Positions 26,367 to 35,341 of a DNA stretch of 64,000 nucleotides are shown piece by piece. The stretch is from Alcaligenes ammonioxydans (lineage in GTDB: Bacteria; Pseudomonadota; Gammaproteobacteria; Burkholderiales; Burkholderiaceae_B), in contig NZ_CP049362.1 of the NCBI RefSeq assembly GCF_019343455.1, forward strand, positions 2,852,001 to 2,916,000, read 5' to 3'. Made by a program: the position numbers and the translations under genes. Below the pieces are notes generated by a model. The model made no database searches. It was not told the DNA's origin and saw only the letters and a list, made by a program, of their open reading frames with translations. Every line of letters starts with the position of its first letter. Within the stretch, counting starts at the first letter, position 1.

Positions 26367-26702
26367 TTAGGGCATCAAGGCACGTATCAGCCAGAACGCC
26401 ACCATCCCGGCCACGATTACCCAAACAGCGTTACGGGTACGGATAAATACCAGCACAGCTACCAGGCTGGCCAGAGCTTTAATATCCAATCGGGGGGTGT
26501 CGCCGTAAGCCCAAGGCAAAAGTTCCGGGATGATGATTGCTGCCAGAGCAGCCACCGGAGCAAAGCGCAAGGCGCGCCGCATACGTTCGGTCAGGGGCAG
26601 CAGATCACCAAACATGAAATAGCCTGAGCGGGTGAGCAAGCTGCACAACACCAACAGGGCGATTGCACCCAAAACGTACCAATCATACTGCCAATCGCTC
26701 AT
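26367..26702 (-). CDS. azlD: Branched-chain amino acid exporter subunit AzlD
   Basis: The 111-residue small membrane protein has about four hydrophobic segments and the AzlD pattern (LLTRSGYFMFGDLLPLTERM, RALRFAPVAALAAIIIPELL). It pairs with AzlC to export branched-chain amino acids or related compounds. Its ATG overlaps the azlC stop (TGATG), which points to coupled translation. Confidence 0.92.
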   Translation of the reverse strand: MSDWQYDWYVLGAIALLVLCSLLTRSGYFMFGDLLPLTERMRRALRFAPVAALAAIIIPELLPWAYGDTPRLDIKALASLVAVLVFIRTRNAVWVIVAGMVAFWLIRALMP

Positions 26703-27445
26703 CACCGTGCATCCCTATGCCGTTGCAGTTGTTCTGCCGCCACGCCCGCCAGCACGCCACCCAGCACCGCAGCGACCAGTCCTAAACGCAAGGGCAGCAC
26801 CTGTCCGACCCACGCAATCACGCTGGCGGTTATCAGACAGGCCCACATGGCGCGGTTGTTGACCAGCGGAATCAACAGCGCCAGCAAAGCCAGAATGGCC
26901 GCAAACTCCAGCGACCAGGAAGGCGGCACATAGGCACTGAGCACAATGCCAGACAAGGAGGCAATCTGCCAACTTAACCAGCCAGGCAAAATAATGCCCA
27001 GGTAATACCAGAGATGCTCACGCGAGCCGCGTTCTTTGGCATCTCCATACTTGGACATGAACAACACAAACACCATATCGCTGGTGATATAGCCCAGGCC
27101 CAGGCGTTTTTTCCAGCTCAGATGACGAAAAAAGGGCTGCAGGGCCGCGCCAAAAATAATGAAGCGAATATTGACGATGAAACCGGCGGTAAAAATCAGC
27201 CACAAGGGCGCGTGAGACTCAATCAGGGGCAAGGCAGTGAGCTGGGCCGAGCCGGCATACACAAACAGCGTCATCAAGGTGGCTTCAACACCACTTAACC
27301 CCGACTTGACCATGGCCACGCCCGTTACAAACCCCCACACCACCGTGGCAATCAGGGCAGGAATAAAGTCGATAAAACCGGCGCGCATATGCACACGATC
27401 CTGTGCACGGGGCAACAAGGCCGATAATCTTGTGATGGCTGACAC
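26702..27445 (-). CDS. azlC: Branched-chain amino acid exporter subunit AzlC
   Basis: The 247-residue polytopic membrane protein has the AzlC signature GFVTGVAMVKSGLSGVEATL and FVYAGSAQLTALPLIE. The start codon is GTG. Together with AzlD it forms the LIV-E export complex. No regulator gene is adjacent. Confidence 0.93.
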   Translation of the reverse strand: MSAITRLSALLPRAQDRVHMRAGFIDFIPALIATVVWGFVTGVAMVKSGLSGVEATLMTLFVYAGSAQLTALPLIESHAPLWLIFTAGFIVNIRFIIFGAALQPFFRHLSWKKRLGLGYITSDMVFVLFMSKYGDAKERGSREHLWYYLGIILPGWLSWQIASLSGIVLSAYVPPSWSLEFAAILALLALLIPLVNNRAMWACLITASVIAWVGQVLPLRLGLVAAVLGGVLAGVAAEQLQRHRDAR

Positions 27446-27674
27446 GCCGTCTCCTGAGATGTGCTGCCCGCAAGCGCTGAACAGCGGTGACAGCTTTACT
27501 TATGATTGGCCTTATTCTAGAAGCAAAACTCGGGCACGAACATCTTGCGCAGTCGATAAGGTCAAGAAAAAACAGGCCGTGTCTTGCTACAATCGCAACT
27601 CTAGGCACGTAATGTTCGGCACCGCCGCTACGTGTACGGTATGTTTACCCTTGTCATTGTTTATCAGGAACCCT

Positions 27675-27887
27675 ATGAGCGCCGCTATCGAACCTAAAAA
27701 AGCAGATCACGAACTGATTATGGTCGGAGCCGACGATCTGCCCGTGCACTGCCCCCGTCCTGGCAGCCCACTGTGGAACATGCACCCTCGCGTGTATATC
27801 GATATCAGCAAAACCGGTGAGGCCGCCTGCCCTTACTGTGGTGCCCGCTACCGCCTGAAAGAAGGCGAGAAAGTTCACGGTCATTAA
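27675..27887 (+). CDS. Zinc-finger (zf-CHCC) protein
   Basis: The 70-residue protein has the CHCC pattern: PVHCPRPG, then HPRVYIDI, then ACPYCGARYRLKEGEK. Bacterial members are related to the mitochondrial complex I accessory subunit NDUFS6, but a role in bacterial respiration is not shown. The start is taken at 27675 because the longer frame upstream overlaps azlC antisense sequence and is not protein-like. It is 52 bases before the hydrolase gene, possibly in one operon. Confidence 0.88.
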   Translation: MSAAIEPKKADHELIMVGADDLPVHCPRPGSPLWNMHPRVYIDISKTGEAACPYCGARYRLKEGEKVHGH

Positions 27888-27938
27888 TTTCTGAAACTGG
27901 CTTCGTTGGACCCTACTGCTTCCCCCTCTGGCAATGCG

Positions 27939-29084
27939 ATGGAACCGGGCTTGGCGCCCGGAGTAGACGCGCAACCCTGGCGTCACGCCGATCCGGTCGC
28001 CCGCCTGGATTCCAGCGCCTGTCCCCTGCCGGCCTGGCTGCCTGGCGGACACCTGCAAACCATCCATGGGGCTTTTTTCGCCCGCCATCACCACATCGCC
28101 TTTGTTCGTCAAAGAATCGACACACCGGATGGTGACTTCCTGGATCTGGACTGGACCGGGCCCGGTCTGTTTGCCGACAAATTGGCTAGCGGCGCCACAG
28201 CTCAACCTGACGCCCACTTGTCGCGCACTGCCGCCCGACGCTGGATGCAAGACCAGGACTGGAACAGCTTGCCGGCGACGGCCGACACGCATGCCCTGGT
28301 CCTGTTTCACGGACTGGAAGGCAGCAGTCGCAGCCATTACATTCAGGCGATTGCGCAATATTTCCGCGCTCGCGGCTGGATTGTCGTGGTGGCCCATTTC
28401 CGGGGTTGCTCCGGCTTTCCCAATCGCATGGCACGCGCCTACTATTCGGGTGACTCAGAAGAGGTCAGCTTTATTCTGAATACGGTGCGCACGCATCTAC
28501 CCCATGTGCGCTGGCATGCGGCCGGCACCTCACTGGGTGGCAATGCCATGCTCAAATACCTGGGCGAAGCGGGCGACGAGGTTTCCTGGCTGCAGGCCTG
28601 TGCGTCCATTTCGGTTCCGCTGGATCTGGTCGCCTGCGGTCGCTATCTGTCCGAGTCCCGCATGGGGCGCTGGTTCTACTCGCCCTATTTCCTCAAAAGC
28701 ATGCGCAGCAAACTGCAGGACAAAGCCCATCGATTCCCCGGCATGGTCGATACCGCACGTCTGAATCAAGCGCGTACCTTGCGGGACTTTGACGATATTT
28801 ATACGGCGCCGATGCATGGTTTCAGCCACGCCCTGGATTATTGGACACGCGCCTCCAGCAAACCCTTGCTGCGCCACATCAAAGTGCCCACACTGGTCCT
28901 GAATGCCCTGAACGACCCATTCGTGCCACAAGTCAGCCTGCCCACCATTCAGGATTGCTCGGACGCCATCTTGCTGCACCAGCCCGCACAAGGCGGGCAT
29001 GTGGGTTTCATCACAGGGAGTATTCCCGGCAATATGGGGTGGTTGCCCGCACGCCTGGCCCGCTTCTTTGAAACCAATAGCTGA
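27939..29084 (+). CDS. YheT-family alpha/beta hydrolase
   Basis: The 381-residue cytoplasmic protein matches the YheT (ABHD1/3-like) family: ACPLPAWLPGGHLQTI at the start, VLFHGLEGSSRSHYI (oxyanion region), HFRGCSGFPN, and the nucleophile elbow WHAAGTSLGGNAMLKYLGE. The catalytic Asp (NALNDPFVP) and His (GGHVGFI) are present. Substrates are probably esters, but none is established. A TTG at 27906 is an alternative start; neither has a good ribosome site. Confidence 0.9.
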   Translation: MEPGLAPGVDAQPWRHADPVARLDSSACPLPAWLPGGHLQTIHGAFFARHHHIAFVRQRIDTPDGDFLDLDWTGPGLFADKLASGATAQPDAHLSRTAARRWMQDQDWNSLPATADTHALVLFHGLEGSSRSHYIQAIAQYFRARGWIVVVAHFRGCSGFPNRMARAYYSGDSEEVSFILNTVRTHLPHVRWHAAGTSLGGNAMLKYLGEAGDEVSWLQACASISVPLDLVACGRYLSESRMGRWFYSPYFLKSMRSKLQDKAHRFPGMVDTARLNQARTLRDFDDIYTAPMHGFSHALDYWTRASSKPLLRHIKVPTLVLNALNDPFVPQVSLPTIQDCSDAILLHQPAQGGHVGFITGSIPGNMGWLPARLARFFETNS

Positions 29085-29118
29085 TACCGACTGAGCTCAC
29101 CGGCAAGCGGCGCATTGC

Positions 29119-30612
29119 TCAAGAGCGGAACCGCTCCAGCAAGACGCGCTCGCTTTCCACCCGTTCGCGTAATTGACGAATCTGGGTATCCAGCTCGGAC
29201 TGCTGATAAAAATCCTGCGTCAAATTACGCGCCTGCTGCAGTTGTTCCACCGCGGTAGGCAAGGCCCCGACCAGTTGATAATACTCAGCCATGGCGCGCC
29301 GGGCTTTTACGCCATCCCCGAGGCGATCGTAAGTCTGGGCCAGCAACTGGTGCAGTTGCGGCTCATCGGGCCATTGCTTGATGCGCTCCAGCAAAAATGC
29401 CTGGGCCTGATCATTTTGACCCAACTGCTGCAGAACCTGCACATAGGCCAACGCCACTCCTTGGCTCTTGGGCCAACGCTGCCATGCCTGCTTGGCCAGA
29501 TTCAGCGCGCCTTGTATGTCCCGATCGGCAATCGCAATGCGAATATCCAGGGTATCCAACTCGGGAGCCTGATACTTGCCCTGCGCTCGGGCCTGTGCCA
29601 AATGCGCACGCGCCCGCTCATAGTCCTGACGTCCTTGCGCAATATAGGCCAGACCGTACTGGGCTGCCGAACGCTCCACCTCGCTTTGTGACTGATTCGT
29701 ACTTTGCAGCGCCTGCTCCAATGCTCTCAGGGACTGCCCTCCTCCAGCCTGCAGCACCATCAGCTTGGCCCGGATATACCAGAATGAGGGCGTGTCCTGA
29801 TACTGTTTGGCCGGCAAGCCCCGCACGCGGTTGCTGATATCCGACTCGCGTTGCTGAGACATGGGGTGCGTACTGGCGTATTCATTGGCAGTGGCCCGCT
29901 CGTTCAGGCGCGAGGCGGCAGCCAGGCGCTGAAACATCTGCACCATGCCTTGGGGCTCGTAGCCGGCCTTGAGCAGCATTTCAAAACCCAGCCGGTCGGC
30001 CTCCTGCTCAGCCTGACGCGAAAAACCCAGCTGACGATCCACCGCCGCCGCCTGACCAAACGCGGCTGCCCCCATCGCCAGATCGCCACTACCGGCCAAG
30101 GCGCCCAGCAAGGCGCCGGCCAGAGCGGCAATCAGCAAATGGTTGCTCTGTGCGCTTTGCGTAATGCCACGCGCCACGTGTCGCTGCGCTACGTGGGCGA
30201 TTTCGTGAGCCAGCACCGAGGCCAGCTCGGACTCGGACTTCGACGCCGTAAACAACCCGCTATGAATGCCGATGTATCCCCCCGGCAATGCGAAAGCATT
30301 AATACTGCTATCGCGCAGGGCAAACACCGTGACGGGTTGTGCCATGGCGGGGCCATACTGGGCCAGCTTGCGACCCATGTCAGTCAGATACTGGTTGATG
30401 TCCGGGTCCGACACGTATTCAGGCGAACGCCTGCCCTGCTCCATGATGGCATTGCCCAAGGTACGCTCCAAAGCCGGCGACAGCTCGGCCCCCGAAGCCG
30501 CTCCCATGGAGGGAATCCCCACAGGCTGAGCCTGTACCGGCAGCACCGGACCGAAAGCCAGCGACAGGGCCAGACACAAAGACAAGGTGGAACGAGCAGG
30601 TCTAAACGACAT
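29119..30612 (-). CDS. bepA: Periplasmic M48 metalloprotease with TPR domain (BepA-like)
   Basis: The 497-residue protein has a signal peptide (SLCLALSLAFGPVLPVQAQ), then an M48 zinc protease domain with HEIAH at residues 136-140 and the third ligand in QEADRLGF (Glu204). The C-terminal half (about 270-470) is TPR-like helical repeats. This arrangement is that of BepA/YfgC, which assists or degrades stalled outer-membrane proteins such as LptD. It ends just before the convergent hydrolase gene and starts 17 bases after the CtaG-like gene. Confidence 0.92.
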   Translation of the reverse strand: MSFRPARSTLSLCLALSLAFGPVLPVQAQPVGIPSMGAASGAELSPALERTLGNAIMEQGRRSPEYVSDPDINQYLTDMGRKLAQYGPAMAQPVTVFALRDSSINAFALPGGYIGIHSGLFTASKSESELASVLAHEIAHVAQRHVARGITQSAQSNHLLIAALAGALLGALAGSGDLAMGAAAFGQAAAVDRQLGFSRQAEQEADRLGFEMLLKAGYEPQGMVQMFQRLAAASRLNERATANEYASTHPMSQQRESDISNRVRGLPAKQYQDTPSFWYIRAKLMVLQAGGGQSLRALEQALQSTNQSQSEVERSAAQYGLAYIAQGRQDYERARAHLAQARAQGKYQAPELDTLDIRIAIADRDIQGALNLAKQAWQRWPKSQGVALAYVQVLQQLGQNDQAQAFLLERIKQWPDEPQLHQLLAQTYDRLGDGVKARRAMAEYYQLVGALPTAVEQLQQARNLTQDFYQQSELDTQIRQLRERVESERVLLERFRS

Positions 30613-30629
30613 GGATACTCCCGACAAAA

Positions 30630-31484
30630 TCAATTGGCCCTGACCATCATAGCGCTGCCCGGCTTGCGCGATTCTGGCAAACGGTGACGCGTCGACAAAC
30701 GCATCAACGTGCCTAAGGCATACAACAGGCCAAATACTTCCACCAAACCAGCCAGCACCCACATAATCAGGCCACCCATAACCTGATCCGCCAGGGCGTC
30801 CATACCTGGAATGGCACGACCACAGAGATCAAAAATCGGATAAAGGTCGTATTCGGTGAACGTGATGACGGCGCCCACGATCATTTGCGGCACCATCGTA
30901 ATGACCGGCGAAAGTATACGCCCGCCCACCGACAAGCGGGCTGGAGGCGAAGGGCGACGATCCAGAATGAGGTTCCAGTACAGGATCCCGCTGATAACCA
31001 CAGACCAGTTCATCAGACGGTACAGACGCCAGTCCAACATGGAGTAAAACTGCACCGTGGGCAGCATCCAGATCAGAACCAGAAAAACGAACAGGAAGGC
31101 AACCAGAATCGGGTTGGTCAAGATAGCCTGAACGCCTCGCCCAACAGGACGGCGCAGCCATTGCGCCAAGGCTCGACGCCCGCTCAGGGGCAGACCGGCA
31201 CGCAAGGTTTGGCCGGGATAAGCCCCCATCAGGAACAAGGGACCCAGATGATGAAGAATCAAATGTTGGGCCCGATGGATGAAGAACATGCGCTCAGCGT
31301 AATAATCCAGGCGCGTGTGCAAGGAAAGGTAGAGAAGAATCAGGCCAATCCAAAAGAAGGACTGGCGCAAAAGATTGGGGCGGTGCACTTGCCGCCCCCG
31401 GACGTACAGAATAATGACCAGCAGAAAGGTCAATAGCAGAACAGGAGAGAACTCCCAGGGTGTCAGCCAGTCGAGCAAGGACAT
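30630..31484 (-). CDS. ctaG: CtaG-type cytochrome c oxidase assembly factor (caa3-type)
   Basis: The 284-residue protein has about seven membrane segments and the caa3_CtaG pattern: FFIHRAQHLILHHLGPLFLM with several His residues, and VITMVPQMIVGAVITF. Bacillus CtaG is needed for formation of active caa3 oxidase. It is unrelated to the Cox11-type CtaG of proteobacterial aa3 oxidase despite the shared name. No oxidase subunit gene is in the window. It starts 30 bases after the MgtC-like gene stop. Confidence 0.85.
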   Translation of the reverse strand: MSLLDWLTPWEFSPVLLLTFLLVIILYVRGRQVHRPNLLRQSFFWIGLILLYLSLHTRLDYYAERMFFIHRAQHLILHHLGPLFLMGAYPGQTLRAGLPLSGRRALAQWLRRPVGRGVQAILTNPILVAFLFVFLVLIWMLPTVQFYSMLDWRLYRLMNWSVVISGILYWNLILDRRPSPPARLSVGGRILSPVITMVPQMIVGAVITFTEYDLYPIFDLCGRAIPGMDALADQVMGGLIMWVLAGLVEVFGLLYALGTLMRLSTRHRLPESRKPGSAMMVRAN

Positions 31485-31514
31485 AGCAGCGCCATCCGCA
31501 AATCCAGTTGCGGT

Positions 31515-31850
31515 TTAGTTTATAGCAATACGCTCGCGCCCTGCCCACTTCACATTCAACACACCGGGATAATCCCGAATCAGCCGTGCGCGCTGCATCA
31601 GCTCGGCACGCAACTCGGGTGGGCAGGTCAACGTCACGCAGGCCGTATCATGCGTGTCGGAATGGTCAACCTGCACATTGGCCACACGGATACCCGCCGT
31701 ATTCAGGTCTGAATAGATACGACGCCGAATCTGAGCCAGATCGCCACGTGGGCAGACAACCGTCAGGCGAGAGACGGACAAAGGAGCACGGGCACGCAGG
31801 GCAGAAGCCTGGATGCCGGCACGGCGCAAAAAGAGATCAAAAATACGCAT
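31515..31850 (-). CDS. Stand-alone domain resembling the MgtC/SapB C-terminal (ACT-like) domain
   Basis: The 111-residue soluble protein has no membrane segment. The pattern RLTVVCPRGDLAQIRRRIY, then a variable centre, then LIRDYPGVLNVKWAGRE resembles the C-terminal ACT-like domain of MgtC/SapB proteins, without the N-terminal membrane part. The match is by pattern only. MgtC proteins are linked to magnesium limitation. A GGGGGAA ribosome site precedes the ATG. A long structured leader with its own promoter lies upstream, so expression is probably controlled in the RNA. Confidence 0.6.
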   Translation of the reverse strand: MRIFDLFLRRAGIQASALRARAPLSVSRLTVVCPRGDLAQIRRRIYSDLNTAGIRVANVQVDHSDTHDTACVTLTCPPELRAELMQRARLIRDYPGVLNVKWAGRERIAIN

Positions 31851-32110
31851 ACATTCCCCCTATTGCACATGAGCGTTGCAACACATCAGGATTCGAAAAA
31901 GCCAAGGGCTTTCTAGAGAATGAAATGGCGGGGAATTGAGGGCAGCAGAACAGCTGCCTGAGATACCACGCCCTGAAATTACCAGGACGCGGCAAGCTGT
32001 GAAGGAATCAGCGGGCCTGAACGCGCCTGGACATGGTTAGGTCGAACATAGATCGACTAGCACTGTCGCCGGGGTCGGGATTCACCACACAGCTCCTATA
32101 AAACGAAAGA
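31851..32110 (-). promoter_or_regulatory. Structured 5' leader, candidate riboswitch or RNA sensor
   Basis: The untranslated region is about 260 nt. An outer helix AGCTGTG/CACAGCT (31995-32001 with 32088-32094) and an inner helix GAATC/GATTC (32005-32009 with 32079-32083) close a domain with a GTCGA/TCGAC hairpin (32041-32057). A second hairpin GGCAGC/GCTGCC is at 31941-31958. A terminator-like hairpin with U tail comes last. I do not recognise a named riboswitch class. Confidence 0.5.
31893..31912 (-). terminator. Terminator-like hairpin near the end of the leader
   Basis: On the minus strand AAAGCC-CTT-GGCTTT is followed by further U residues (31896-31900), about 45 bases before the start codon. 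It is well placed to act as an attenuator. Confidence 0.55.
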
Positions 32111-32116
32111 ACTTGC

Positions 32117-32145
32117 ATTGTAACGTGCCCCTGCTTCCTTCACAA
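32117..32145 (-). promoter_or_regulatory. Sigma-70-type promoter of the structured leader
   Basis: TTGTGA (32140-32145) and TACAAT (32117-32122), read on the minus strand, are exactly 17 bases apart. The start point would be near 32110, giving a leader of about 260 nt. Confidence 0.7.
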
Positions 32146-32191
32146 GGGAAGACCTGTGAAAAACCTTTACTTTACAAGGCACTTGATGTGT

Positions 32192-32677
32192 TTAATACAC
32201 AGACAGATCCAGCCAGCCCAGGTGGCGGTACACCGCCATGATGATGTGTACCAGCCAGTACAGGCTAATGTTCACAAACGCGACGCTTGCGATAACGGCG
32301 GTCAAGACAGAAGGCCAGCCATGTTGATTATGCCGCTCGCTTTGCGGGTTGTAGAGAGCATCAAATTTTTTCGGATTGCGCAGGGCCAAGACCACCGCTT
32401 CGATTATCCCGGCGCTGACCGGCAAAATCAGCATGTTCGGGAACACATCGTCCAGCCCCTGCTTCCATGCCACCGTGCCCCCTATGGCCAATGCCGTCAC
32501 CATCAAAGGGATATACCAGTAGCGACGACCCAGATACCAGCCATGCGCGCCGATCGCCCCCAACAGCAAGGACAGGCAGGCGGCGGTAAGCTGATGACGA
32601 AATGGTTTGGTCTGTTCCAATGACAAAGTCGGGTGGGGCATGCGGGGCATCCAGTCCGGGCTTGTGTTGTCAGCCAT
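32192..32677 (-). CDS. TM2-domain membrane protein
   Basis: The 161-residue protein begins with a polar tail and then a TM2-type hairpin (LTAACLSLLLGAIGAHGWYL and a second segment after GRRYWYIPLM). Two more hydrophobic segments follow (MLILPVSAGIIEAVVLAL, SVAFVNISLYWLVHIIMAVY). TM2 proteins are widespread with no general function known. It is divergent from the ubiquinone-type monooxygenase and upstream of the leader promoter on the same strand. Confidence 0.85.
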   Translation of the reverse strand: MADNTSPDWMPRMPHPTLSLEQTKPFRHQLTAACLSLLLGAIGAHGWYLGRRYWYIPLMVTALAIGGTVAWKQGLDDVFPNMLILPVSAGIIEAVVLALRNPKKFDALYNPQSERHNQHGWPSVLTAVIASVAFVNISLYWLVHIIMAVYRHLGWLDLSVY

Positions 32678-32766
32678 TGCTCACAGCTGTCACGGGCCTG
32701 ACGGCAAATTGACAGCCACCTTCCCGTACAATACCCGAATTACTTCCTTGCCGTCATGAGGTTCCC

Positions 32767-33927
32767 ATGAATGCCACTGACTACGACATCGCCATTTGTG
32801 GCGCCGGTCCCGTAGGCGCAGCTTTGGCGCTAATGCTGGCTGCCCAGCACCCAAATCCGTCACGTATCGCCGTTCTGGGGAAAAACTTCGACCTGGCCAG
32901 CACCGAACATGCACAGGGCGACCCGCGCACCCTGGCTCTCAATCACGGCAGCCGCCGCCTGATTGTGAACCAGCTCCAGGCCTGGCCGGAGCGCGCGGCC
33001 CTGATGCGCACCGTGCATGTTTCCCAGAAAGGACGACTGGGCCGCTGCCTGATTCAGGCTGACGAGCTGGGGGTGCCTGATCTGGGCGCCGTCGTCCATT
33101 ACGACGATTTGCTCTGGGCCTTGCACGCTCGACTGCGAGACAGCGGCGTGACCCTGTTGCCCGCGCAGCAGGCGCAGACCCACAGCGCCCCCGGACAGAT
33201 TCTGGTCGATCACGATAGCGGGCAGGCCACTGCCTTACTGGCCGTGCAATGCGATGGCGTCCGCCCCAAAGGGGTGCGCCGCGACTATGGTCAGCACGCC
33301 TTGCTGACCACCGTGCGCGCCAGTCAGCCTCAAAGCGGCTGGGCTTATGAACGCTTTACGGAAAATGGTCCCTTTGCAGCCCTGCCCCATCCTGATGCGC
33401 CGGATCTGTACGCAATCGTCTGGTGCAACAGCCCTGAGCGCAGCCAGTCCCTGGCCGAACTACCTGTTGAGCAGTTCCAGACCGCCATGCTGCACGCCTT
33501 TGGCGAGCGTTTGGGACAGCTGGAGCTGGTATCGAAACGCCACATTTTCCCCCTCGCCTTTCATGCCGGCCCCAGCCGCCTGTCCGAACGTCTGCTGGCC
33601 GTAGGCAATGCGGCCCAGACCCTTCATCCGGTGGCCGGCCAAGGCCTGAACCTGGGCTTGCGCGATGTCGCGCAATTGTCACAGTGCCTGGCGGCCTGGC
33701 AAGCAGATTGTCGGCAAAACCCAGACCCATTTCTGGCTCGTTACGCGCGCCTGCGTCGCCCTGATCGCTGGCTGACGGCGGCCATCACGGACACGCTGCC
33801 ACGCTTGTTTGCGACCAGAAACCCATTGATCCAGCATGCCTGTGGTCTGGGGCTATTGGCCATGGACACCCTGCCTTTTGCCCGTCAGCCATTTGCCCGG
33901 CAACTTCTGCAAGGGATGCGCGCGTAA
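32767..33927 (+). CDS. UbiH/UbiF/VisC-family FAD monooxygenase
   Basis: The 386-residue flavoprotein has an N-terminal GXGXXG FAD site (DIAICGAGPVGAALALMLA), the family DDLLWALHARLRDSGV region, and the second FAD motif RLLAVGNAAQTLHPVAGQG with NLGLRDVAQL. It most likely hydroxylates a polyprenyl phenol in ubiquinone synthesis; UbiH, UbiF and UbiI cannot be told apart from the sequence. A hairpin terminator follows it. Confidence 0.9.
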   Translation: MNATDYDIAICGAGPVGAALALMLAAQHPNPSRIAVLGKNFDLASTEHAQGDPRTLALNHGSRRLIVNQLQAWPERAALMRTVHVSQKGRLGRCLIQADELGVPDLGAVVHYDDLLWALHARLRDSGVTLLPAQQAQTHSAPGQILVDHDSGQATALLAVQCDGVRPKGVRRDYGQHALLTTVRASQPQSGWAYERFTENGPFAALPHPDAPDLYAIVWCNSPERSQSLAELPVEQFQTAMLHAFGERLGQLELVSKRHIFPLAFHAGPSRLSERLLAVGNAAQTLHPVAGQGLNLGLRDVAQLSQCLAAWQADCRQNPDPFLARYARLRRPDRWLTAAITDTLPRLFATRNPLIQHACGLGLLAMDTLPFARQPFARQLLQGMRA

Positions 33928-33942
33928 GCACACTGGCTGCCA

Positions 33943-33971
33943 AGGCCCCGAATCGGGGCTAACCCTTTTTT
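33943..33971 (+). terminator. Terminator after the UbiH-like gene
   Basis: GCCCCG (33945-33950) pairs with CGGGGC (33954-33959), then AACCC and six T residues. Confidence 0.75.
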
Positions 33972-34024
33972 CTTCTTGCAAGTCCTTGCGCACGAACCGG
34001 TGTCGCAGGGTTAAAATCTTTCCC

Positions 34025-35020
34025 ATGCGTATCGGCCCCTGGACCCTTCCCAACCCTATTTTCATTGCACCCATGGCGGGAGTCACAGATAGACCTTATC
34101 GTCGTCTGTGCAAGAGCTTGGGCGCAGGCTATGCCGTCTCGGAAATGGCTGCCAGCAACAAGCGTTTGTGGGACAGCGTGAAAACATCACGGCGCCTCAA
34201 TCACGAGGGCGAGACCGATCCGGTGGCAGTACAGATTGCCGGTTCCGACCCCGAGATGATGGCCGAGGCAGCGGTGTTCAATATCCGCAAAGGCGCCCGC
34301 ATCATTGATATCAATATGGGGTGTCCGGCCAAAAAAGTGTGCAATGTCGCCTCCGGTTCCGCCCTGCTGCGCGATGAGCCGCGCATCATCCAGATCCTTG
34401 AGCATGTTGTCAAGGCATGTACTCCCTACCAGGTTCCGGTTACACTCAAGACCCGCACCGGCTGGGATGCGCAATCGCGCAATGCTGTTCGTATTGCCCG
34501 CTTGGCCGAGGATATCGGCATCGCTGCTTTGACCTTGCATGGCCGCACCCGCTGCGACTTCTACCAGGGCCATGCCGAATACGACACCATACGCGAAGTC
34601 AAAAACAGTCTCTCTATTCCGGTCATCGCCAATGGGGATATCGATAGTCCCGAAAAGGCAAAATTCGTACTAGAGTACACCGGAGCGGATGCCGTCATGA
34701 TAGGCCGAGCCGCGCAAGGACGCCCCTGGATTTTCCGGGAAATCCTGCATTATCTCGAGCATGGCGAACATCGCGCTGCCCCCACCTTTGGCGAGCTGCG
34801 CGATTGCATGATCGAACACCTGCAAGACCATTACGCTTTCTACGGGCAGCACACTGGAGTACGTACTGCCCGCAAGCACATAGGCTGGTATCTGTCGGAC
34901 ATGCCTGACGCCCGACACTGGCTGGATCAGATTAATCGTATCGAAAACTGTGCAGATCAATTAGAAGCCATTACTCAATGGTTTCAAGAATGCGACCTGG
35001 ACCAGCCCTACCTGCAATAA
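34025..35020 (+). CDS. dusB: tRNA-dihydrouridine synthase B
   Basis: DusB is an FMN enzyme that reduces uridine at position 17 of tRNA. The 331-residue protein shows PIFIAPMAGVTDRPYRRLCK, the active-site segment DINMGCPAKKVCNVASGSAL with the catalytic Cys, HGRTRCDFYQG and ADAVMIGRAAQGRPWIF. The ATG at 34025 gives the canonical start (MRIGPWTLPNPIF). It heads the dusB-fis pair known from many proteobacteria and continues into purH and ruvCA. Confidence 0.95.
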   Translation: MRIGPWTLPNPIFIAPMAGVTDRPYRRLCKSLGAGYAVSEMAASNKRLWDSVKTSRRLNHEGETDPVAVQIAGSDPEMMAEAAVFNIRKGARIIDINMGCPAKKVCNVASGSALLRDEPRIIQILEHVVKACTPYQVPVTLKTRTGWDAQSRNAVRIARLAEDIGIAALTLHGRTRCDFYQGHAEYDTIREVKNSLSIPVIANGDIDSPEKAKFVLEYTGADAVMIGRAAQGRPWIFREILHYLEHGEHRAAPTFGELRDCMIEHLQDHYAFYGQHTGVRTARKHIGWYLSDMPDARHWLDQINRIENCADQLEAITQWFQECDLDQPYLQ

Positions 35021-35075
35021 AAGTCAGCCATGTGGCTCTTTTGTATTTAAGTACTTCGTATACCTTCAGAAAAAA

Positions 35076-35315
35076 ATGTCAACGACCAACCCACTAGAAC
35101 AGTCCGTACGTGAACGCCTCGAGCGCTATTTCGCCGATCTGGGCGAATCCGAGCCACGCGATCTGTTGTCGATGGTCATCTCGTGCGTGGAACGGCCTGT
35201 GCTGCAAGTTGCCCTGGAAAAATCCGCAGGCAATCAGTCCAAGGCCGCAGAAATGCTGGGCATCACGCGCAGTACCTTGCGCAAGAAGCTCAGTGCCCAC
35301 AACCTGCAACCCTGA
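35076..35315 (+). CDS. fis: Nucleoid protein Fis
   Basis: The 79-residue protein ends in the Fis helix-turn-helix [20 protein letters not shown]. It is shorter than the 98-residue enteric protein and lacks the beta-hairpin region that contacts Hin-type invertases; this length is usual in betaproteobacteria. Fis bends DNA and boosts rRNA promoters. It follows dusB, as in E. coli. Confidence 0.95.
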   Translation: MSTTNPLEQSVRERLERYFADLGESEPRDLLSMVISCVERPVLQVALEKSAGNQSKAAEMLGITRSTLRKKLSAHNLQP

Positions 35316-35341
35316 TTCCTAACTCTCACGTCTCACCTTCC

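Noticed and set aside
31940..31985. Plus-strand CTGCCTGAGATACCACG resembling the CUGAGA core of TPP riboswitches or the yybP-ykoY motif
   Set aside because: The rest of the TPP consensus is absent, and no plus-strand gene follows until 32767 beyond an opposing gene.
31850..32110. M-box (ykoK) magnesium riboswitch
   Set aside because: The conserved M-box blocks (such as GACGCCAAUGGGUCAACAG) are not visible. The candidate is reported as unclassified.
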